Shown here one piece after another: positions 54,158 through 63,173 of a DNA stretch of 64,000 nucleotides. Source of the DNA: Gemmatimonadota bacterium. Its GTDB lineage: Bacteria > Gemmatimonadota > Gemmatimonadetes > Longimicrobiales > Gaopeijiaceae. Made by a program: the position numbers and the translations under genes. The stretch lies in the NCBI GenBank assembly GCA_041390105.1, contig JAWKQO010000006.1, positions 1 through 64,000 of the forward strand, given 5' to 3'. Each line of letters begins with the position of its first letter. Position 1 is the first letter of the stretch. The notes beneath the pieces are model-generated. The model did no database searches and was not told where the DNA came from. It saw only the letters and a list, made by a program, of their open reading frames with translations.

Positions 54158-55477
54158 TCAGAAAGGGAACGCTGGAATCACGTTCTGCCCCGAGCACATG
54201 CCGCTCTGCACCGGACCCACGGGAACCGCGCCGGGTGCGCCGCTGCGCGACGGCACAGGTCCGCTGCCCAACACGTTCAGTACCAATGCCTTGGTGGACC
54301 AGGCCAGGAAACGCGCGCCCAGTCCGCCCGCGAACAGCGTCAGCGGGCCCTCGGCTTCTTGCGTCTTGGAAACGGCGCCGAGGGCCTGCTGCAGGCGCAC
54401 TTTCAACGGCTCCTGCTGCATCTCGATCGTCCCTGCCGAGATCAGTGCGCTCACGGGTGTGGGCACGTTGGCCGTCGGAGGTGCCTGGTCGCCCGGGTAG
54501 AGTGCGAAGTCCGGGTACCATGGCAGTCCAGGGATCGTGGTCTGCGATGCCCAGGCGTGCCACGCATTGCGAAAGGCTCCGTCCCAGGCTTGCGCCAACG
54601 TCGCGGGCGCGCCCGCAGCCTCCAGCCGTTGCCGTACGCGTCCTTGGAAGCCGGTCGAGCTCCGGAGTACTCCGGGGCCCGCCACGGCGATCGGGCCGTT
54701 GACGATGCAGGTGGGTACTTCGATGCGCGCGCCGCTGATCCAGTACTGAGCGTCTTCAACCGCTCCGCTCAAAGCCTCGGTGGCCAGGAGGACCCAGTTC
54801 AAGGGCGCCTCCCACTGGCTCACGGTGTACAGAGGCACGACGACGCCTTCCACACCATCGGACACGCGACGCAGGCTGAGCGCAGCCGTCACGGGAGACG
54901 AAGGCAGGCGCGCCCGAACGCGCGTGGAGGTCATCTCCAGGATCGGAAGTGGCTGCCCGGCGAGGAGCACCTGCACCTGCGGGATGTTGCTGCTCTCCAG
55001 CGTCACGATGGAGTCGGTGTAGGACTGCGACGCGGGCGTCACCGCTACGGCACCCATGGCCGTGGCGGCGCTGCCCCCGGGGTTTCCGCAAGGCGCCGGA
55101 TATCCGTCCCGGTCGATGCAGGAGAGCTCCACCAGCCTCCCGGTTTCAGCCAGCACGTCCTGCACCTCACCGGCCGAGTAGCCGACGGCCTTGAAGGTCT
55201 GCACGGCGTCCGTCGGTTTCATTTCGAGGGAGCGCAGCGCAGCCACTGCCGTGGGGCGCTTGGCGAAGCCGCCGCGCACCATCGCGTGCACCGCCTGCTC
55301 GGGGGTTTGGCGGTACTCGCTCACGAGCGTGCGCGCGGCGGCGTCGGCGCTCAGCTTCTGCGCCAGGAGTTGGCGCACGATTTGTTCCATGTCTGGGCCG
55401 CGTTGTGCGACCAACGGCGCGGCTGCGGCCACCCATACCAGTCCGGCCAGGGCCAGGGCTCCACCGACGCGTTTCAT
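54158..55477 (-). CDS. exported protein with helical N-domain and IPT/TIG-like sandwich (envelope operon gene 3)
   Basis: A 439-residue secreted protein with a leader (ALALAGLVWVAAAAPLVAQ). Residues 28-115 are helical with repeat-like units (LSADAAARTLVSEYRQTPEQ; KRPTAVAALRSLEMKPTDA; VGYSAGEVQDVLAETG). About 140-225 resembles an IPT/TIG beta sandwich (ITLESSNIPQVQVLLAGQPL-like VTLESSNIPQVQVLLAGQPL). The C-terminal 200 residues are unassigned and contain four Cys. The ATG overlaps the stop of the upstream gene (ATGA), with GGAGGGAG as ribosome binding site. The function is unknown. Confidence 0.8.
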   Translation of the reverse strand: MKRVGGALALAGLVWVAAAAPLVAQRGPDMEQIVRQLLAQKLSADAAARTLVSEYRQTPEQAVHAMVRGGFAKRPTAVAALRSLEMKPTDAVQTFKAVGYSAGEVQDVLAETGRLVELSCIDRDGYPAPCGNPGGSAATAMGAVAVTPASQSYTDSIVTLESSNIPQVQVLLAGQPLPILEMTSTRVRARLPSSPVTAALSLRRVSDGVEGVVVPLYTVSQWEAPLNWVLLATEALSGAVEDAQYWISGARIEVPTCIVNGPIAVAGPGVLRSSTGFQGRVRQRLEAAGAPATLAQAWDGAFRNAWHAWASQTTIPGLPWYPDFALYPGDQAPPTANVPTPVSALISAGTIEMQQEPLKVRLQQALGAVSKTQEAEGPLTLFAGGLGARFLAWSTKALVLNVLGSGPVPSRSGAPGAVPVGPVQSGMCSGQNVIPAFPF

Positions 55478-56721
55478 GCTCCCTCCACATCGAGTTGTCG
55501 CCACGGGGTCTCCTGCACCACGTCGCCGTCCGCGTCCAGGGCCTGCACCCTCCACTCCAGCCGACCGCCCGCGTGCTCGGCCACCAGGAAGGGCGGTGCC
55601 GCGTACGACGCCACCCCGGCCTGCAGCACCGCCTTGAGCACGCCCTGCCCTCCGGCGTCCCGCACCTCCAAGCGGTACAGCACCGCAGCGGCGACCTGGC
55701 TCCAGCTGAAGACGAGCGGGCGCCCTTCGAGGTGCGCATCGGCCGCGGGATCCAGGAGACGCAGGCTGGTGCCGCCCACGGCTGCCGCACCGGCGTCGCC
55801 GACGAAGTAGCGAAGCACCGGCATCGGGAACCCGGCCACCGCGCCTGTCGCGAGAATCCCGGGTCCTGCTCCCACCGCAGCGAGATCGACGTCGCCTTCC
55901 TTGTCGTCGGATGCCTCGATGCGGAGCAGCACCTGGTAGAGCCCATCCACGTCCACGGGCAGCGTCGCGGGGTCGGGCCCGGGGAGCACGACCTCACCGG
56001 TAGGCGGCAAGAAGACGTTGAAGCGTTCGAGCTCCGTGAAGCGCCGCTGGGTGCCTCGCAACTCGGCAGGGAGCGTGCCCTCCGTGAGCAGGTCGTCCAG
56101 CGTGGGGGGCTCCTCTCCCGGGAGAACCACCTCCCAGCGACCCACCAGTCGGCCGGTGCCGTTGTAGGCGATGTGCGCCTCCAACGGCGGGGGCGGGTCG
56201 CCCGCTCGCACGGCCAGTACCGGATCGTCTCCGCCGAAGCGCACCTGAACGTCGAACAGCGCCAGTGGCGTGCGGGCCCCGCCGGCACTCATGCGGCAGG
56301 TCACCGTCACGTATTGGTCCGGTCCCAGACCGCTGGGATCCGCAAAGCGACGCACGTAGAAGAAGCGTGAGTCGGCGCCGGCCTCGGCGGCCTGATAGGC
56401 CCGCCGAGCTACCGAGGCCGGGATCGACATGATGTCCGAGAAGGCGTCCTGCCCACTGAAGCGGCTCCGGTCGAAGCGGATCGGCAGTGCACCGAAGATG
56501 GTGGAGGGATCGCATTTCTCGCCCACGTCCGGCGACGCCGGGACGAGTTCACCACACCACAGGGCCTCGACCGGCACGTAACCGTCCAGATTTCCGAACG
56601 TGATGAACACGGTGGTGGGTCCAGCGGCATTGACGTTCACGCCCGTTGGATTGCGCTCGATCTGGGCGGCGAGCGGCGCCGTGGCCAGGTGGGCGAAGAA
56701 CAAGAGCAGTGTCGCACGCAT
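55474..56721 (-). CDS. secreted multidomain beta-sandwich protein (envelope operon gene 2)
   Basis: A 415-residue exported protein (leader LLLFFAHLATAPLAAQ). Beta-strand patterns suggest consecutive immunoglobulin- or Fn3-like domains: TVFITFGNLDGYVPVEALWC near 37, DQYVTVTCRMSAGGARTPL, VLFRIEASDD-type strand VLLRIEASDDKEGDV and VLYRLEVRDAGGQGVL near 345. Three Cys are present, so disulphide use is likely. No known family. It lies 13 bases after the barrel gene and overlaps the next gene. Confidence 0.78.
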   Translation of the reverse strand: MRATLLLFFAHLATAPLAAQIERNPTGVNVNAAGPTTVFITFGNLDGYVPVEALWCGELVPASPDVGEKCDPSTIFGALPIRFDRSRFSGQDAFSDIMSIPASVARRAYQAAEAGADSRFFYVRRFADPSGLGPDQYVTVTCRMSAGGARTPLALFDVQVRFGGDDPVLAVRAGDPPPPLEAHIAYNGTGRLVGRWEVVLPGEEPPTLDDLLTEGTLPAELRGTQRRFTELERFNVFLPPTGEVVLPGPDPATLPVDVDGLYQVLLRIEASDDKEGDVDLAAVGAGPGILATGAVAGFPMPVLRYFVGDAGAAAVGGTSLRLLDPAADAHLEGRPLVFSWSQVAAAVLYRLEVRDAGGQGVLKAVLQAGVASYAAPPFLVAEHAGGRLEWRVQALDADGDVVQETPWRQLDVEGA

Positions 56722-56734
56722 GGGCCCCGGGCTC

Positions 56735-58819
56735 CTAGAAGAACGTGAAGTTGAGGCCCAGATCGACCCACCAGGCGGTGCGGCGATCGTCCTGGCCGAA
56801 GGTCGCGTCCGACGACTCCATCTCGCTGCGCGTGTAGCGCAGGAAGTACTGTCCCTGCAGGCGGCTCAGGTACGGGAGGACCGAGGACCACTGTGCATCG
56901 ACCTGATTGTTGAGCCTGCGTCGTGTGAGCAGCAGATTCTCGGTGGAGGTATCCGAGAAACGCACGCTGAACTGGCTGCGGTCGAAGACCTGCCACTGCA
57001 GGCTCGCCCCCCAGCGAGTGGTCTCATCCGTTTCGTCTCGCTCGAGGTTTTCCGACGCCTCCAGGCCGAGCTCCACGGAGAGGTTCAGCTTCCGATGCGG
57101 GCTCATGCGTAGATTGGCGCTGTTGCGGGTCACCGTCAGATCTGCGTTCTCGCGTCCCACCTGCCGGTTGTCCTGCTGCGAGCGGTTCCACTGGTAGCCC
57201 AGCGTCACTCGGCCCAAGCGCCAATCGGCCTGAGCCGACTGGTTGAGGCTGACCTGATCCGGGGCGTGGGAGGCGCTGAAGCCTCCGTCGGTGGGCAGGT
57301 CGTCCGCGTGCTGGTGCGTCCGATCCGTACGAAACTGAAGGGCAGGCAGCCAGCGGGTCGTGGACCCGAGCACCCGGGCCAGCGGCACGCCGACGTTGAC
57401 CTGTGAGCGCTCGGTGCGGGACGTCAGGATGGACGCGATGTCGTCCAGGTTGTTGCGGGACTCACCGTAGTTGGCCTGCAGCGTGACGCCGCCGACATCG
57501 CCGCTCACGTCGTACTGGTTCTGGAGCCGGTCAGCCTGCGCGTAGGCGCCCAAGCTCCGATAGAGCGGGTCGACGCGCTCATGACGGAATCCCAGCGTCA
57601 GACGCACCGAGCGCGTGGACGAGAGCTTGAGGTCACGCAGCGCGTCGAGCGATGCCTCCAGGTAGCGAGCCCTGGACGTCTCTTCGCGCACATCCACCAC
57701 CTCGAACCCCTGGGACAGCGTGGGGTCGTCGGGACTGTCGAAGGTGCTGGATGCGAGGCCGGCGTCCAGGCGCAGCCGTCGGCTGAGCGCTTGGGCCGTG
57801 ACACGCAGGGCCACGCCCCGACTCTCTTCCGAGTCGTTGACCACGCCTTGGTTGAACCCGGACTGCGGACGCACCGAGCCGGTGAGCCCCGTCAACTCGA
57901 GGCGTAGCGCTCCCGGCGTGGAGAGCGCCTCCACTCCCACCGCACCCGTGACCAGTCGGTGGCCGCCGTCGTCGAGCGCAATCAGGTGGTCCCAGCCCAC
58001 CTCGTTGCTGCCGCCGAGCGCGGCTACCGAGACACCGATGCGGCTGCTGGGCTGAAGGGCAAGCGTCGCGCCACGGCTGGAGAAGCGATTGACCAGATGT
58101 CGCTGGTCCCCCGCCGAGACATGCCCCACCGAGAGTTGCACGGGCCCGTTCGCGGCCTGCAGCAGGTAGGACGAGAGGTCCACCCGGGGCGCGTCCTCGC
58201 CCCGCTGATAGAAGCGGAGTGCCTTTTCCTGCTTCGAGGCACCGACCAGCGCCAGTTGACTCGACATGCGTAGGTCCTGACGGACGTGCTCGCTGGAGAT
58301 GCGGAATTGTAGATCGATGTTCTCCGATGCCGCGCCGGGGGCGGCGGCCTCGGGCTCGTATTCTTCCGTCAAGCGCGAGACGTAGGCAGCGGTCAACGAG
58401 GGATCGGTCTTGCCCGACGTGAAGCCGAGCCGCCCCAGGGTCTGGAAGGGCTGGCGCAGCACCTCCGTCCAGCGGTCGGACGCAGTCTCCACCAGATAGA
58501 CCACCAACTCGTGACGCCCGCGCGGCAGCGTGATGACGCCGCGCTCGTAGCGCATGGCTTGCGGCAGGCGACGGAACAGGCCGGTGACGTCGGTCCGGTC
58601 GATGAACACCGCCACGCGTTCTGCTGGACGCTCCAGCACCCGATCGAAGGTGATCTCGATGCCGGCATCCACCGGCACGGCCTCGTTCTGCGAGAGCGAG
58701 GTACGGACGCCGAGGCCCCCGGGCTGCTGCGCGCCCGCGCCCGCGGGAGCCATGCACAGCACCGCCAGCGCTGCCCAGAGTCGTGGGCCCCTCTGACGCA
58801 CGGTCCGGAGGTCGATCAT
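56735..58819 (-). CDS. large outer-membrane beta-barrel protein with N-terminal sandwich (envelope operon gene 1)
   Basis: A 694-residue exported protein (leader LWAALAVLCMAPAGAGAQ). Residues 45-125 look like a beta-sandwich (AGIEITFDRVLERPAERVAV). From about 165 to the end, amphipathic strands alternate in the manner of a large outer-membrane barrel (NIDLQFRISSEHVRQDLRMS; ARYLEASLDALRDLKLSSTR), and the chain ends in LGLNFTFF with the terminal aromatic residue expected for BAM substrates. No TonB plug. The family is not recognised. It is the first of three coupled genes. Confidence 0.82.
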   Translation of the reverse strand: MIDLRTVRQRGPRLWAALAVLCMAPAGAGAQQPGGLGVRTSLSQNEAVPVDAGIEITFDRVLERPAERVAVFIDRTDVTGLFRRLPQAMRYERGVITLPRGRHELVVYLVETASDRWTEVLRQPFQTLGRLGFTSGKTDPSLTAAYVSRLTEEYEPEAAAPGAASENIDLQFRISSEHVRQDLRMSSQLALVGASKQEKALRFYQRGEDAPRVDLSSYLLQAANGPVQLSVGHVSAGDQRHLVNRFSSRGATLALQPSSRIGVSVAALGGSNEVGWDHLIALDDGGHRLVTGAVGVEALSTPGALRLELTGLTGSVRPQSGFNQGVVNDSEESRGVALRVTAQALSRRLRLDAGLASSTFDSPDDPTLSQGFEVVDVREETSRARYLEASLDALRDLKLSSTRSVRLTLGFRHERVDPLYRSLGAYAQADRLQNQYDVSGDVGGVTLQANYGESRNNLDDIASILTSRTERSQVNVGVPLARVLGSTTRWLPALQFRTDRTHQHADDLPTDGGFSASHAPDQVSLNQSAQADWRLGRVTLGYQWNRSQQDNRQVGRENADLTVTRNSANLRMSPHRKLNLSVELGLEASENLERDETDETTRWGASLQWQVFDRSQFSVRFSDTSTENLLLTRRRLNNQVDAQWSSVLPYLSRLQGQYFLRYTRSEMESSDATFGQDDRRTAWWVDLGLNFTFF

Positions 58820-59028
58820 CGCTCGTCCGTCCTGCGGGTGGGCGCGCCCCGACCGTCGAGAGCGCTCGCAGTGGAGTAGCGGATCGGGCCCCGGGAGGGA
58901 TCATCCGGACGGAATGATCCCCGTGATGCTCGCGATCCCAACTGGTGGCCGTGCTGCAGGGACCACCGTCGGAGCCCGTCGAGGTGCGGAGGCGCAGCGG
59001 CTCCGAGTGGTCGGCAAGGGCCACCCCC

Positions 59029-59056
59029 GGGGCTGGCCGCCGGCACGGCCAGCCCC
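59029..59056. repeat. perfect 11-bp-stem hairpin
   Basis: GGGGCTGGCCG-CCGGCA-CGGCCAGCCCC is a perfect 11-bp GC-rich stem with a six-base loop. It lies in the 292-base divergent spacer between the envelope operon and the serine-hydrolase gene, 55 bases before the latter's start. It may be a REP-like element, a leader structure or an attenuator. Nothing else is recognised in this spacer. Confidence 0.6.
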
Positions 59057-59111
59057 TACGCTCTGCAGGACCCGACTCCGTCGTTTCGAGTCCTCACCCA
59101 AGGAGCGCCGC

Positions 59112-60614
59112 ATGGCCCCGCCCACGTGCCTCGCGGGCCGACGCCCGAGCTTCTCCTTCAGCACGCGCTCTGCGGCCCTGATCCTGCTCGCGGCCTGCGC
59201 GCCCCCTCCCGGCGAACGCACCCCCGTCATCGCCGAGACCGCCGTCACGGCTTCCTCCACCCTCGCCGACAGCCTCGCATCCTGGTACGCGCTCGGCCTG
59301 AACGCGCACCATCTGTGCGCCGGCCTCTGGGTCGTGGGTCGAGACCACAGCCGCACGGCCGAGGCCGTAATCGCCGAAGACATCTCCCGCTTCCCAGCGT
59401 TCCGGTGGGGCGCAGACTACACCTTCGGCGTAGACGAGGCTCGCCATGTCGCCACGGTGAGCCAGCCCGGGATCGGTTCCCGGTCGGCCCGCTACAGTGG
59501 CGATCAGGGCTGCGCCATCCTGCCGGAGGGGAACGAGCGCGTTGCGTTCACTCCGGTCGCGCTCCCGGTACTCCCCGACCCGTCCACTCAGCAGTGGCCG
59601 ACTGGCGACCGGAACGCCGAGGGCAGCTTCCCGGAGGTCGACCAGGAACGCTTGGACCGTGCGTTGCTGCGCGCCTTCGACGACCCCGCCCTCGAGGTGC
59701 CCCAGAACACGCGAGGGCTCGTAGTGGTGTATCGGGGAAAGATCGTCGCCGAGCGCTACACCGAAGGCTGGGGGCCCTACACGCCGCAACTCAGCTGGTC
59801 GATGGGCAAGTCCATCGCCGCCGCGCTGACGGGGGTGATGGTGGCGTCGGGGGCCTACGGGCTCGACGACCGCCCGCCCATCGCGCTGTGGGAAGGAGAG
59901 CTCGACCCCCGTCGTGAGATCCGGGTGCGCGACCTCCTGCACATGTCGAGCGGGCTGGATTTCGACAACTTCGGCCTCCTGCCCGACCGCTCCTACACGG
60001 CGGCCAACGAGCACTTCCGTATCTACTTCGACGCGGTGGACGTGGCGGTCCACTCGATGGACCAGCCGCTGCGGTTCCCGCCGGGTCAGGTGTGGCGCTA
60101 CCGGAACTCGGACCCGCTCAACTTGATGGCCGCCGCGCGGGCCGTGCTCGAGGATCGAGGCGAGGACTGGCTGACGTTTCCCACGCGGACGCTCTTCCAA
60201 CGCATCGGCATGCGCAGCATGGTGCTGGAGACCGATGTGTACGGGAACTTCATCATCACCGGCTTCGACTACGGGGGGTCGCGCGACTGGGCCCGCTTCG
60301 GCCTGCTGCACTTGCAGGACGGCGTCTGGAACGGAGAACGCATCCTGCCGGAAGGGTGGACCGATTTCGTGTCCACACCTGCGCCCGGGGATCCGTCCGA
60401 AGGGTACGGTGGGCTGTTCTGGTTGAACCGAGGCGGAACGCTGAGCCGAGTGCCGGCCGACGCGTACTGGGCGGCGGGCTACATGGGCCAGCGCGCGATG
60501 ATCATTCCTTCGCGCGACGTGGTGATCGTCCGACAGGGACCGAGCCCGTCGGCCTTCGACCCCTACTTCAACGACGTGGTCGGGGACATCCTGGACGCAA
60601 TCGGGACGCGCTAG
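59112..60614 (+). CDS. serine hydrolase, beta-lactamase class C family
   Basis: A 500-residue lipoprotein (leader STRSAALILLAAC). The catalytic region has SxxK as SMGKS near residue 235 and the YxN-type element YRNSDP near 335, both hallmarks of the penicillin-binding-protein / class C fold. The third element is less clear (YMGQRAMI replaces KTG). It is likely an esterase, DD-peptidase or amidohydrolase in the periplasm; antibiotic hydrolysis is not implied. ATG 59112 follows AAGGAGCG. Confidence 0.9.
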   Translation: MAPPTCLAGRRPSFSFSTRSAALILLAACAPPPGERTPVIAETAVTASSTLADSLASWYALGLNAHHLCAGLWVVGRDHSRTAEAVIAEDISRFPAFRWGADYTFGVDEARHVATVSQPGIGSRSARYSGDQGCAILPEGNERVAFTPVALPVLPDPSTQQWPTGDRNAEGSFPEVDQERLDRALLRAFDDPALEVPQNTRGLVVVYRGKIVAERYTEGWGPYTPQLSWSMGKSIAAALTGVMVASGAYGLDDRPPIALWEGELDPRREIRVRDLLHMSSGLDFDNFGLLPDRSYTAANEHFRIYFDAVDVAVHSMDQPLRFPPGQVWRYRNSDPLNLMAAARAVLEDRGEDWLTFPTRTLFQRIGMRSMVLETDVYGNFIITGFDYGGSRDWARFGLLHLQDGVWNGERILPEGWTDFVSTPAPGDPSEGYGGLFWLNRGGTLSRVPADAYWAAGYMGQRAMIIPSRDVVIVRQGPSPSAFDPYFNDVVGDILDAIGTR

Positions 60615-60616
60615 GT

Positions 60617-60667
60617 AGCGACTGCCGTCCTGAACGCCGCGGTCAGCGCAGGCCGGACGGAGTCGCT
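60617..60667. terminator. long inverted repeat between convergent genes
   Basis: AGCGACTGCCGTCC (60617-60630) pairs with GGACGGAGTCGCT (60655-60667), a 13-bp stem with one bulged base and a 24-base loop, located two bases after the serine-hydrolase stop and seven bases before the end of the opposing gene. A bidirectional terminator is likely. Confidence 0.5.
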
Positions 60668-60674
60668 GGCCACC

Positions 60675-61628
60675 CTAGTGCGCCGCCAACCCGACCACGT
60701 GTCCGTCCAGCTGCCACGCCGGATCGGTCTCGATGCCCAGGTGGGCGAGCGCCGTGACCGCAACGTCGACGATCTCGACCTGACCCACCGGAGATCCCTT
60801 CACAGTTGAAGACCCGGACGCCAGATAGAAGATCGTCCGCTCCTCGGGCGTGTCGCCGCCGTGGCCTCCAGTGACCAGGCGTCCGTGATCCGTGCTGACC
60901 AAGACCAGCCAATCCTCCGATGGGTAGGTCCTGCGGTCGCGAACGGCGCGCACCAGCGCGCCAACCTGTGAGTCCGCGAGTACGATTGCGTCCCTGTACT
61001 CATCCCCGATCGCGCCGGTCTCGTGACTGACCTCGTCGGGTGTGCCCAGGTACACGAACAGCGCATCGGGGTCGCCGCTCTGGAGCGCCTCGATGGTCAG
61101 TCGCACGCTTTCGGAATCTCCCTGCGGCCAGCCGACTTTGTACCCGTCCAGGACGTGCTTCACGTCGATGGCGTCGCTCAGGGTGGGCTGCCCATCGTCA
61201 GCGTAGACCAGGGGCAACCAGTCCGCCACGGCGAACGTCGAGAGCTCCGGCCGCACCTGCTCGATACGCGTGAGAAAGTCGGGATACGCACCGTAGTTCT
61301 TGCCCACGAACTCGTTGTCGGTCACGCCGTGCTTGTCGGACCAGACTCCGGTCAGCAGGGAGGACCACCCCGGACCACTCACGGAGGGGAACCCCGTTCG
61401 TGCGGTGGCGGTGAACGTCCCTTCGGCGGCCAGTGCATCGAGGTTGGGTGTGGCGACCTCGGCCAGCACGTCTGGCCGCACACCGTCGATCCCGATGACC
61501 AACACCTTGGGCATGCGTGCAATCGGGGCCTCGGGCTCCCCACTGCCGCAGGCCGTCAGCGCCGAGAGAAGGAGGCATGCGGCCAGCGCGGGCCGAGACG
61601 TCCGAACCATCCGATCGCTCCGGGTCAT
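60675..61628 (-). CDS. alkaline-phosphatase-superfamily (nucleotide pyrophosphatase-like) lipoprotein
   Basis: A 317-residue lipoprotein (CLLLSALTAC lipobox). The type I phosphodiesterase/nucleotide pyrophosphatase fold is shown by VIGIDGVRPD (first metal Asp), TGFPSVSGPGWSSLL carrying the nucleophile, LGTPDEVSHETG, VSTDHGR and GGHGGDTPEER. It should cleave phosphomonoesters or diesters in the periplasm. The nucleophile could be one of the Ser residues in PSVSGPGW rather than the usual Thr. It is followed on the same strand by the amidohydrolase gene's downstream end, 53 bases away. Confidence 0.9.
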   Translation of the reverse strand: MTRSDRMVRTSRPALAACLLLSALTACGSGEPEAPIARMPKVLVIGIDGVRPDVLAEVATPNLDALAAEGTFTATARTGFPSVSGPGWSSLLTGVWSDKHGVTDNEFVGKNYGAYPDFLTRIEQVRPELSTFAVADWLPLVYADDGQPTLSDAIDVKHVLDGYKVGWPQGDSESVRLTIEALQSGDPDALFVYLGTPDEVSHETGAIGDEYRDAIVLADSQVGALVRAVRDRRTYPSEDWLVLVSTDHGRLVTGGHGGDTPEERTIFYLASGSSTVKGSPVGQVEIVDVAVTALAHLGIETDPAWQLDGHVVGLAAH

Positions 61629-61681
61629 CTCGTCGTCCTATCGAGGATTGGTACGCAGCGGTCGGCCGGAAACCTCTCGCC

Positions 61682-63109
61682 TCAACTGATCCCCACGCGC
61701 CCCTTCACGTCGTCCAGGAGCTTCTTCGAATCGAATCCAATCCCGTCCTTGAAGACCGTGACCACGTCCTTGATCACGGCCGGGTCGCCGGTGAGGTCGC
61801 CGCGAATCAACACGAGATCAGCCGTCTTGCCCGCCTCGATCGAACCCAGCTCACCGTCCACGCCCAGGATCCTGGCGCCGTTGAGGCTCATGATCTGAAC
61901 CGCCTCCTCCGGGCTGAAGCCCGCTTCACGCAGGAGCTCGAAGTTGCGCTGATCGCCGTAGCCGGGAAGCGCCCCACCGTTCCCGGTCGGATCGACGCCC
62001 GCTGCCAGCAGTCCCCCCATCGCCACGAACTTGCGCTCGTAGGCCATGGCCTTCTGGAAGGCCTCTGGCGAAAACGCCGCGTTGGGGCTGGAATCGATCT
62101 GCTCGCGCGCCTTCAGGTAGTCCGTGCGCACTTCGGGAGCCATGGCCTCCAGCGCACGGGGATCCTTCGTGGGTCGGTTCGGCACGAACAGCTCGTAGAC
62201 CGCCAGCGTCGACGTCATGGGCACGTTGTGGTCGATCATGAGCCGGAACGTATTCGCTACCTCCGGTCCATCGATGTCTACATTGACGGCGTGCTGCATG
62301 AACGTCATCGGACACTCGCTCTGCTTCTTGCTCGGGTCGTAGTCCGAGTTCGTGAAGAGTCCGTGCTCGATGTTGTCGATACCGAGACCCACCGCTTCGG
62401 TGAAGCTGATCGAGCAGATATGGCCGGTGACCTTCATTCCGAGCTTGTGGGCCTCGTCGATGGCGGCCTGGAACTGCTCGTATCCGATGTTGGTGTACGC
62501 TTTGAGCCACGTGGCCCCCTCGTCCGACCAGTACCGAACAAATCGGCGCGCCTCTTCGGGCGTGTCGATGAGCGTCATCGTGGTGATGCCGTCACCACCC
62601 GTGATGTACGGCGCGGTGATGTGGATGCGTGGCCCCGGCCAATTCCCACGCTCGATCTCCGCCTTCATGTTGAGCTCGGAATAGGGCGCCCTGCTTCCCG
62701 TGGTCCGAACCGTCGTGACCCCCGAGCCGAGGTAGAGGCGAGGTGCGCTGTAGACCAGCGTAGCGCCCCGTCCCCCGGCGGCCGTGTAGTACAGATGGTC
62801 GTGCAGTCCCATCATGCCCGGAATCAGGGTGTGGCCCGAACCGTCCACGGTGTGCGCGCCCGAGGGCACCCGCACGGAGCCGGCCGGCCCGAGCGCTGCG
62901 ATCCGCCTGCCCTCCAGCACCACGGTCTGCCCACGGCGCGCGGGCGCTCCGGTCCCGTCGATGACCGTCACGTTGGTGATCGCGACCACGGGCGCCTCCA
63001 CCGCGATGTAGGGGCGCATCTGCTCCGAGAACTGCCGTTGGGCAGCCAACGGGGCTGCACACACACCAATCAAAAGCCCTGCGGCGAGGCTACGGGTGAG
63101 GCGGGTCAT
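61682..63109 (-). CDS. exported amidohydrolase-family protein
   Basis: A 475-residue exported protein (leader LAAGLLIGVCAAPLAAQ) of the metal-dependent amidohydrolase superfamily. Elements seen: ITNVTVIDGTGAPARRGQTV, PGMMGLHDHLYY (HxH), AYTNIG with the lysine-type position K in WLKAYTN, TGHICSIS, NIEHGLF, and GVDPTGNGG supplying the final Asp. The end has SIEAGKTADLVLIRGD, typical of the C-terminal composite domain. The substrate is unknown; dipeptidase or imidazolonepropionase-like functions are common in this group. ATG 63109 follows GAGGA. Confidence 0.92.
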   Translation of the reverse strand: MTRLTRSLAAGLLIGVCAAPLAAQRQFSEQMRPYIAVEAPVVAITNVTVIDGTGAPARRGQTVVLEGRRIAALGPAGSVRVPSGAHTVDGSGHTLIPGMMGLHDHLYYTAAGGRGATLVYSAPRLYLGSGVTTVRTTGSRAPYSELNMKAEIERGNWPGPRIHITAPYITGGDGITTMTLIDTPEEARRFVRYWSDEGATWLKAYTNIGYEQFQAAIDEAHKLGMKVTGHICSISFTEAVGLGIDNIEHGLFTNSDYDPSKKQSECPMTFMQHAVNVDIDGPEVANTFRLMIDHNVPMTSTLAVYELFVPNRPTKDPRALEAMAPEVRTDYLKAREQIDSSPNAAFSPEAFQKAMAYERKFVAMGGLLAAGVDPTGNGGALPGYGDQRNFELLREAGFSPEEAVQIMSLNGARILGVDGELGSIEAGKTADLVLIRGDLTGDPAVIKDVVTVFKDGIGFDSKKLLDDVKGRVGIS

Positions 63110-63173
63110 GGCAGGGTCCTCAGGCTGCGGGTGAAGGGCGGCCAATGTAGCGTGGCGGCAAGGCGAGCCGCAC

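Noticed and set aside
59112..60614. Antibiotic-resistance beta-lactamase
   Set aside because: SxxK and YxN-like elements are present, but the length, lipoprotein signal and missing KTG element fit a general serine hydrolase; resistance cannot be claimed.
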